Source: DASRHT01 sp035293765
GTDB taxonomy: Bacteria; Chloroflexota; Ktedonobacteria; Ktedonobacterales; Ktedonobacteraceae
Length of the DNA: 12,958 bases
Assembly (NCBI GenBank): GCA_035293765.1
Contig: DATGMF010000046.1
Location: forward strand, 1 to 12,958
Direction of reading: 5' to 3'
Position 1 is the first letter of the stretch. Each line of letters begins with the position of its first letter. The notes under the pieces were generated by a model. The model worked only from the letters and a program-made list of their open reading frames with translations, was not told the DNA's origin and ran no database searches. A program made the position numbers and the translations under genes. Positions 1 to 6,600 of the stretch are shown one piece after another.

Positions 1-1
1 G

Positions 2-358
2 AGTTTTGAACTAGCTCGCTCCCTGCGTCAGCAGCGTCATGCCCATGCAGGCCCGGTACAGGTATTTGTCTCGGCTCAACGCGCTCCCCACCTCCCTGAC
101 CCGGAACCCCCCGTTCATGCTTTGCCTGATAACGAATTCATCGAAGAATTGCGCCACCTCAATGGCACACCTACTGAGATCCTGCAAAACGCCGAAGTGC
201 TGGAACTGACTTTGCCTCTGCTCCGAGCAGATTTTGCCATCTGTGAAACATACCACTATGTCCCTGGAGAACCACTGCACAGCCAGACAGAACTTTTGCA
301 GGCACTTTCTCAGCAGCTCATGCCGTTTTTGAAGTATGCGCCACAGCGTTACGGCTAA
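2..358 (+). CDS. Type II thioesterase, 5'-partial, with an apparent internal deletion
   Basis: This is the C-terminal part of a GrsT/SrfAD-type editing thioesterase, an alpha/beta hydrolase that clears wrong acyl groups from NRPS carrier proteins. The frame is open from base 2. It starts with SFELARSLRQQ, which normally follows the nucleophile motif GHSMG, so the catalytic Ser lies just outside the window. Family landmarks are QRAPHLPDPEPP, LPDNEFIEELRHLNGTP and LPLLRADFAICETY. After VPGEPL (about base 275) the protein jumps straight to HSQTELLQALSQQL, which matches the family's final helix (SrfAD ...LLSQTEEVAERI). The intervening block of about 40 residues, normally holding the Asp of the GGxxD-type motif and the His of GGHxFL, is absent. 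The frame is kept. The enzyme is probably inactive, or has lost hydrolysis but kept its fold in part. An assembly error is possible. The family assignment is firm; the inactivity is inferred. Confidence 0.85.
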   Translation, partial: SFELARSLRQQRHAHAGPVQVFVSAQRAPHLPDPEPPVHALPDNEFIEELRHLNGTPTEILQNAEVLELTLPLLRADFAICETYHYVPGEPLHSQTELLQALSQQLMPFLKYAPQRYG

Positions 359-360
359 GT

Positions 361-398
361 AAAAACCCTTTTTATCTCGCCATTATAGGGATTTTTTT
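361..398 (+). terminator. Weak hairpin followed by a T run between thioesterase and NRPS 1
   Basis: CCCT at 366-369 can pair with AGGG at 387-390, extended by A361-365 against T392-396 around a bulged A391, and a run of seven T follows. The loop is about 17 bases and the GC core only three pairs, so this is at best a weak terminator or attenuator. It would not be expected to separate the operon. It may be chance in an AT-rich gap. Confidence 0.2.
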
Positions 399-408
399 CA
401 GAGATAGT

Positions 409-414
409 AAAGGA
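409..414 (+). promoter_or_regulatory. Ribosome binding site of NRPS 1
   Basis: AAAGGA lies six bases before the ATG at 421. It supports this start over the later in-frame ATGs. The gap between the two genes is 62 bases, and no convincing promoter is seen in it. Confidence 0.7.
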
Positions 415-420
415 TTAATT

Positions 421-3400
421 ATGGCACTCCCTCTCTCTGATGATAGTACAAATGAGTCGGGCAATGGAGCCTACCTGTTCCTGGCCTCTTTTGTTCAGGA
501 AAAGTGGGGAAAGCTGGACCGGGCCCAACCAGAGTATCTCGCCCACAATACTACATCAGTATTACGTTTCCAGGGGAAATTGGATTTGTCGGCGTTGCTC
601 CATAGTAATGCTGCACTGGTATCTCGTCATGAGACCTTGCGCACCCACTTCGTTACATTACATGGCTCCTTCCAGCAATGCGTCGTTCCCAATCTCACCA
701 TCCCGCTCCCCTTGATAGATTTGAGAATGCTGAAAAGAGACGAGCGAGCCGCGCTCATCCAACCAATAGCACAGGATGAAGCATGGTACCCTTTTAAGCT
801 AGAGCACGGCCCACTCATTCGAACAACCCTGCTGTGGTTAGACGATGAAGAGTACCTGTTGTTGCTTACCCTTCACCGCAGCATCGCCGACGCCTGGTCC
901 GTAGGTATATGGTCTCGTGAACTCAATACTTTCTACACTTCTTTTGCCACAGGAACTCCCCTTTTATTACCCGAATTTCCCATTCAATACGCAGATTATG
1001 CCGCCTGGCAACGGGAATGGCTGCAAGAAGAACGGCTGGAGCAGGAATTGACTTACTGGAAAAATCGCCTCTCCGCTGTCTCCTCTGTTCTAAACTTACC
1101 TACTGATCATTCACGTCCCGCTCTCCAGCACTATCGAAGCTCGCACTATCGTTTTAACCTCCCCTCTCCCTTAGTAACAGCCCTTGATGCGCTCGCTCAA
1201 AAGCGGGGAGTGTCGCGCTTTATGCCGCTGCTAGCCGCTTTCCAACTCCTGCTGGCACGTCTCATGGAGCAGGATAATATTCTTATTGGCACTGCTACCA
1301 CTGGCCGAACGCAGATAGAGCTGGAAGGGCTTATCGGTTGCTTCGCCAATACTCTGCTGTTACGCTGCAAGATAGCTACAGAGGCAACATTCGATGAATT
1401 ACTGCAACAGGTGCAAGATATTGTTCTAGAAGCTTATGAGCATCAGGAGCTACCGTTCGACCTGCTTGCTGATGCATTACAGGCCAGTTGTCATTCACCT
1501 CTTCCTCAGGTATTTTTTGATTTTCAAGAGAGAGCACCAGCCCTTTCTCCCAATAGCGATGCAGCATTCCAGTTTGTAAATATGGACCTAGACACAAATA
1601 CGATGCCATATGACCTGATGTTATCTTTCTTCGAAGAAACGGAACAGGGGCTCGGGTTGGTAGGCAGAATAACGTATCAGACCGACCTGTTCGAACAGGC
1701 TACCATTGTTCGCTGGACAAAACAATTGCTCTTGCTGCTGGAATGCGTTGCCGTTGATCCTCAGCAGCCTCTCTCGGTCCTCCTATCGCCTGACGAGACC
1801 GAACTTCAGGGATTGCTAGAGCGTTGGAGGATATTAGCCCATATCTGGGCGCAGGTGCTGAAAATTGAGCCGCCCGATGTCCACACAAATTTCTTCGAGG
1901 CGGGAGGCGACTCCATTCTCAGCTTGCTTGTGGTAACGAAGGCGCGAGAAGCCGGGCTGCTTCTTACGCCAAAGCAAATCTTCGAGCATCAAACAATCGC
2001 TGAACTGGCAAAAGTGGCAGGCACTGCTATAGCGGGTAAGATCAGAGCAGAGGCTGAAGAAGGGCAGGTTCCTCTTACTCCCATTCAACACTGGTTTTTC
2101 GACCAACAGTTGCCTGAGCCGCACCACTGGAATCAGACCGTCCTGCTGAAGATCATCGAGCCGCTCATCACTCCACAGATACTGGAGCACGCCTGTGCAT
2201 ACCTGATAAACTATCACGGTGCGCTCTCCCTTCGCTTTAAGCACACCCCACAGGGTTGGGAGCAGTATAGCATGCGCCCTGAGACCTCTGCGACAGATAT
2301 TGTACGCTTTGTGGATCTGAGCAGAGTGTCAGAAGCTGAACAGAACAACACCTTCGCGGAAGAAGCTGCCCGAGCGCAAGCGAGCCTCAATCTGACCGAA
2401 GGCCCTCTCCTGCGCTTTGTCTATTTCGCGATGGGGGGCGGCTCCAGCCGACTCTTGATCACAATCCATCACCTGGCTGTGGATGTGGTTTCCTGGCGCA
2501 TCCTCCTGGAGGATTTGCAGACGGCATGTCAGCAACTTCTGCGCCGTGAACCCATACAGATCCCATATAAGACAACCTCTTTCAAAGCCTGGGCTGAACA
2601 TCTTTCTGCTTATGCCAGATCCCAGGAAATCCGGCAACAGGCCGCGTACTGGCTGGCAGAAGACCGGCACAGTGTCCCTTCATTACCAACGGATTTTGCC
2701 GGAGACCGCTCGGTCAATATCGAGGCTATAGCCAGTAGCGTGACGATGGAGTTGAACGCCGCCGAGACGGATGCGCTATTACACGAAGTCGCGAAAGCCT
2801 ACCATACTCAGATTCAGGAGATATTGCTTACCGCACTGGTGCTGGCGTGTATACCGTGGACGGGCAGTCGCTGCCTACTGGTAGATGTGGAAGGACACGG
2901 ACGCGAGGCGGTGGTCGAGGATGTAGATCTCTCACGTACCATCGGCTGGTTCACGGCTATTTTTCCTGTGCTGCTCGACCTGAGAGCTATGCCTGCTCTT
3001 CACGACCGGGGAAATGTAATCAAAGCAATTAAAGAGCAAATACGGAATATCCCGCAAAATGGGATCGGATATGGATTGCTGCGTTACCTCAGTGAGGATA
3101 CTGACCTGCAATCAGCATTGCAAAACATGCCCCAGGCAGAGATAAGCTTCAATTACCTGGGACAATTTGACTCGCGTGCCGAAGATCAACCAGGTTCGCT
3201 ATTCTCCCAGACAAATGAAAGTTGCGGACCGGCTCATAGTTTACGCAGTCGTCGTAAATATATGCTGGATGTGAACGGGGCGGTGACACACGGTCGCTTC
3301 CATATAGAGTGGACGTATTGTCCCCAACTCCATCATCGAGAAACGGTTGAAATGCTGGCTCGACGGTACATAGAGATGCTGCAGGAACTGATCGCACATT

Positions 3401-3513
3401 GTAAAACAGCAACGGTGGGCGAATATACTCCTTCTGACTTTTCTGGGTCGAACCTGAATCAGGCAAAACTGGATAAAATCATGGCAAAAATTCGCTCGAA
3501 CAAACAGGAATAA
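421..3513 (+). CDS. NRPS 1: C (degenerate) - PCP - E, lacking an adenylation domain
   Basis: A 1030-residue NRPS subunit. Domains: condensation (about 16-460), carrier protein (about 470-545, phosphopantetheine Ser498 in GGDSI) and epimerization (about 558-1005), ending in a short helical tail. The C domain keeps family features (YADYAAWQ, LIGCFANTLLLR, EHQELPFDLL), but its active-site HHxxxDG reads HRSIADA at residues 152-158, so the catalytic second His is Arg. No A domain exists: the C-A linker (LLSPDETELQGLLERW) runs directly into the PCP (ILAHIWAQVL). The E domain looks intact: PLTPIQHWFF, HHLAVD at 683-688, EGHGRE at 824, IGWFT at 841 and NYLGQF at 911. It should epimerize the residue bound to this PCP, which must be loaded in trans or not at all. 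It could be a starter subunit charged by a separate A domain, or a decaying module. It is likely co-transcribed with its neighbours. Confidence 0.95.
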   Translation: MALPLSDDSTNESGNGAYLFLASFVQEKWGKLDRAQPEYLAHNTTSVLRFQGKLDLSALLHSNAALVSRHETLRTHFVTLHGSFQQCVVPNLTIPLPLIDLRMLKRDERAALIQPIAQDEAWYPFKLEHGPLIRTTLLWLDDEEYLLLLTLHRSIADAWSVGIWSRELNTFYTSFATGTPLLLPEFPIQYADYAAWQREWLQEERLEQELTYWKNRLSAVSSVLNLPTDHSRPALQHYRSSHYRFNLPSPLVTALDALAQKRGVSRFMPLLAAFQLLLARLMEQDNILIGTATTGRTQIELEGLIGCFANTLLLRCKIATEATFDELLQQVQDIVLEAYEHQELPFDLLADALQASCHSPLPQVFFDFQERAPALSPNSDAAFQFVNMDLDTNTMPYDLMLSFFEETEQGLGLVGRITYQTDLFEQATIVRWTKQLLLLLECVAVDPQQPLSVLLSPDETELQGLLERWRILAHIWAQVLKIEPPDVHTNFFEAGGDSILSLLVVTKAREAGLLLTPKQIFEHQTIAELAKVAGTAIAGKIRAEAEEGQVPLTPIQHWFFDQQLPEPHHWNQTVLLKIIEPLITPQILEHACAYLINYHGALSLRFKHTPQGWEQYSMRPETSATDIVRFVDLSRVSEAEQNNTFAEEAARAQASLNLTEGPLLRFVYFAMGGGSSRLLITIHHLAVDVVSWRILLEDLQTACQQLLRREPIQIPYKTTSFKAWAEHLSAYARSQEIRQQAAYWLAEDRHSVPSLPTDFAGDRSVNIEAIASSVTMELNAAETDALLHEVAKAYHTQIQEILLTALVLACIPWTGSRCLLVDVEGHGREAVVEDVDLSRTIGWFTAIFPVLLDLRAMPALHDRGNVIKAIKEQIRNIPQNGIGYGLLRYLSEDTDLQSALQNMPQAEISFNYLGQFDSRAEDQPGSLFSQTNESCGPAHSLRSRRKYMLDVNGAVTHGRFHIEWTYCPQLHHRETVEMLARRYIEMLQELIAHCKTATVGEYTPSDFSGSNLNQAKLDKIMAKIRSNKQE
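466..1800 (+). other. Degenerate condensation domain of NRPS 1
   Basis: The fold is recognisable as an LCL-like C domain, but the N-terminal motif that usually reads SFAQERLWFLDQ is SFVQEKWGKLDRA, and the core motif at 874-894 encodes HRSIADA in place of HHxxxDG. The second His is the residue needed for peptide bond formation in characterised C domains. Peptide-bond activity is therefore unlikely, and a structural or gatekeeping role, or decay, is more plausible. The Asp (residue 157) that stabilises the fold is kept. Confidence 0.85.
2092..3435 (+). other. Epimerization domain of NRPS 1
   Basis: This C-family domain interconverts L and D forms of the residue on the preceding carrier protein. 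It has PLTPIQHWFF at its start, the active motif HHLAVD (residues 683-688, followed by VVSW), the E-specific EGHGRE with the glutamate at 824, SRTIGWFT, GIGYG and FNYLGQF. All catalytic positions I can recognise are present. The upstream PCP carries GGDS rather than GGHS, the form typical before E domains. Confidence 0.9.
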
Positions 3514-3660
3514 TCGTATCTAGAAAAGCTGCGAGCCCTTATTCAACATTGCCTTTCCCCCGAGTCGGGAGGATATACTCCTTCCGATTTTCCCGAGGCA
3601 GAGTTGAGCCAGATTGCCCTAGATGCACTTATGGAAAAGCTGACTAAAGTGATGGAGTAA
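3514..3660 (+). pseudogene. Second copy of the E-domain C-terminal tail, in frame after the NRPS 1 stop
   Basis: After TAA 3511-3513 the same frame stays open for 48 codons to a second TAA at 3658-3660. The peptide (YLEKLRALIQHC, GGYTPSDFPEAELSQIALDAL) aligns without gaps, at an offset of exactly 150 bases, with the end of NRPS 1 (YIEMLQELIAHC, GEYTPSDFSGSNLNQAKLDKI). The second copy is the more canonical E-domain tail. Its stop lies 7 bases before the next gene, a normal operon spacing. It is probably the remnant of an older E domain end, left by recombination or partial duplication. With no start of its own it should be untranslated unless the TAA is read through. Confidence 0.75.
3654..3657 (+). 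promoter_or_regulatory. Ribosome binding site of NRPS 2
   Basis: GGAG lies ten bases before the ATG at 3668, inside the last codons of the tail remnant. A nearer AGG at 3665-3667 touches the start codon and is too close to serve. The site supports ATG 3668, whose product opens with MKKDNLEAIYPLSPMQEG, the usual N-terminus of subunits that follow an E domain. Confidence 0.55.
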
Positions 3661-3667
3661 GTTCAGG

Positions 3668-6600
3668 ATGAAAAAAGATAATCTGGAAGCCATTTATCCG
3701 CTGTCACCGATGCAGGAAGGGATGCTCTTCCACAGCCTCTATGCTCCCCAACTGGAGGTCTATTTCGAACAGTTCGCTTACGCGCTACGTGGCGAACTGG
3801 ACCTCCCGGCTTTCAAACATGCCTGGCAACTGGTGATTGCCTCCCACCCGATCCTGCGCACGCTCTTCCTCTGGGAAGGCCAGGACAAACCCTTGCAGGT
3901 GGTCCTGCGCAAGGTCGAACTACCCTGGAGCGAGCTCGACTGGCGCAACATTCCCGCCAGCGAGCAAGCCCGGCACCTGGAGGACTGGCTGCACGCCGAC
4001 CGGCAACGCGGCTTCGACCTGTCTCAGGCCCCCGTCATGCGCCTGACCCTGATCCGGCTCGGTGAGCAGTCCTATCAGTTCCTCTGGAGCTTCCATCACC
4101 TTCTACTCGATGGCTGGAGCGTCTACATCGTCATGGGCCAGGTCTTTTCCGCTTACGAAGCCCTGCGGCATGGCCGGACCGCGCAGATACCCGCCAGTCG
4201 TCCCTATCGAGACTATATCGGCTGGCTGCGCCAACAAGATCTTGCGCAGGCCGAGACCTTCTGGCGCACAACCCTGGGCGGCTTTACTACTCCCACCACT
4301 TTGCCCATCATGCGCTCACAGCGGCGCAAAGTGGAACCCGTGGGACAGTACCATTACCACCGGATCGATCTTTCAGAGGCCACCACGACCAGCCTGCAGC
4401 AGCTGGCCCGGCAGCAGCGGCTCACGCTCAACACGCTGGTGCTGGGGGCCTGGGCCATCTTACTCTCTCGCTACAGCGGACAAGAGGATGTTCTCTTTGG
4501 CACTACCGTCTCCGGGCGCCCTGCAACCCTCTCAGGGGTTGAGGCGATGGTGGGGCTTTTCATTAATACATTACCCATGCGGGTCCGGGTCGAGCCACAA
4601 CAATCCCTTCTTCCCTGGCTGCACGCTTTACAAGCCTGGCAGGTGGAGGCGCGCCAGTACGAGTACAGCCCGCTGGTACAGGTCCAGAATTGGAGCGACG
4701 TTCCTCGCGGTCAACCTCTCTTCGAAAACCTGCTCATCTTCGACAACTATCCCGCGGACACCTCCATCATGGAGGAGATGAGTCTGCAATTTGAGCGCAT
4801 GCAGGTTATTGAACGTACGAATTACCCCCTGACTATGTCAGTTATCCCTTTTCGTCAGATGATGATCCGCGTGAGCTACGCGGGGACGCATTTCGCAGAC
4901 GAGAGCATTCAGCGCCTGCTTGGACACCTGCAAACCATACTGGAAGGGATGATAGCAAATCCTCAGCAGCGCCTGGCCGACCTGCCCCTGTTGACCGAAG
5001 TCGAGCGCCAGCAGCTCCTCTTTGCCTGGAATGCCACCCAGACCCCTTTGCCACAGGAACCGTGCTTGCCCGCCCTTTTCGAATCCCGGGCGGAACAGAG
5101 CCCTGAGGCTATTGCAGTGGTCTTCGATGATCTGCACCTGACCTATGGTGAGCTCAATGCCCACGCCAATCAACTGGCCCATTTCTTATGTCGCCTGGGC
5201 GTCGGGCCAGAAACATGCGTGGGCATCTGCCTGGAGCGCTCCATCGCCATGATCGCCAGCGTACTGGCCGTCCTCAAAGCCGGTGGCGCGTATGTCCCAC
5301 TGGATCCGTCTTATCCAGCAGAACGGCTGGCTTTGATGCTTCACGAAACGCAAGCCCCCGTCCTGCTAACTCAGCAGGCACTCTTGCCAGCTTTGCGATC
5401 CCCACTCCTCCAGGAACCTTCTTTGCCTCTGGCTTGCCAGGTCATACACCTGGATCACGACTGGTCCTCTATTGCTGGCGAGCCAACATGCAACCCGGCT
5501 TGCCCGATCACTCCTGCTCACCTGGCGTACATCATCTACACCTCGGGCTCCACCGGACGGCCCAAAGGCACTCTGGTCGAACATCGCGGCCTGGTTAACC
5601 TGGTCACCGCCCAGATCCGCGCCTTCGCCCTTACGCCCGAGAGCCATGTGCTGCAGTTTGCCTCTCTGAGCTTTGATGCCGCTGTCTCTGAAATCTTTAC
5701 TACCCTGCTATGTGGAGCTACACTGTTCCTGCTCCCCAAAGAGGCACTCTTCCCCGGACCAGCACTCGTCCAGCGCATGGACACGCAAGCCATTAGCGTC
5801 GTGACGCTGCCCCCTTCGTTGGTAATGGCCTTGCCCCCTGTCCCTCTGCCCACATTAGAGACGCTGGTCGTAGCCGGGGAAGCTGCGCCCGCCTCGCTGG
5901 TCGAGCGCTGGGCTGATGGCCGACGCCTACTCAATGCCTATGGCCCTACTGAAGCCAGCGTGTGCGCCACCATCGCCCACTGTACGGCAGATAACGAACC
6001 TCCTCCCATTGGTCGGCCTATTGATAATGTGCAGGTCTACCTGCTCGACCCCTGGATGCTGCCGATCCCCATTGGGGTCACGGGCGAACTGTATCTTGCC
6101 AGCGCGGGCCTGGCACGCGGCTACCTGCTACAGCCAGAGATGACCGCCCAGGTTTTCCTGCCGCACCCCTGGAGCTCACAGCCTGGCGCGCGGCTCTACC
6201 GCACCGGAGATCTGGGCCGCTACCTCCCCAACGGCCAGATCGAGTTCGTGGGGCGACGCGACAGCCAGGTGAAAGTACGTGGTTACCGTATCGAAGTAGG
6301 GGAGATCGAAACGCTCTTGCGCCACCACCCGGCTATTGGTGACGCTGTCGTACTTGCTCGCTCCCTGGAGGAAGGCAGCCCTCCCGCACAACAGGCCGAA
6401 CCACACCCCCTCGACCAGATCCTGGTCGCCTACCTGGTCTCCCCGCCATCATCCGTAGTGTCCTCCCACGATCAATCGGCCTCCCACGATCAATCGGGGA
6501 GCTACGGCGCGACCGCCAGCGAACTGCGCACCTTCCTGCTACAACAGCTACCCGACTACATGGTCCCCAGCATCTATCTGTGGCTGGACACCCTGCCCAC

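Larger units (their letters stand above)
3367..3660 (+). repeat. Diverged tandem repeat, two copies 150 bases apart
   Basis: Copies at about 3367-3510 and 3517-3660 encode the same E-domain tail. The closest match is the TATACTCCTT segment (3424-3433 and 3574-3583). The copies are clearly diverged at the DNA level, so the duplication is old or the two ends came from different paralogous E domains. Confidence 0.7.

Noticed and set aside
361..420. Promoter or attenuator driving NRPS 1
   Set aside because: No convincing -35/-10 pair is seen and the hairpin is weak; a short operon gap is the simpler reading.
4062..4781. 239-codon open frame on the + strand in another frame
   Set aside because: The overlapping frame from 3668 encodes conserved C-domain motifs (HHLLLDGW, GLFINTLPMR) through the whole stretch, so this frame is a shadow.
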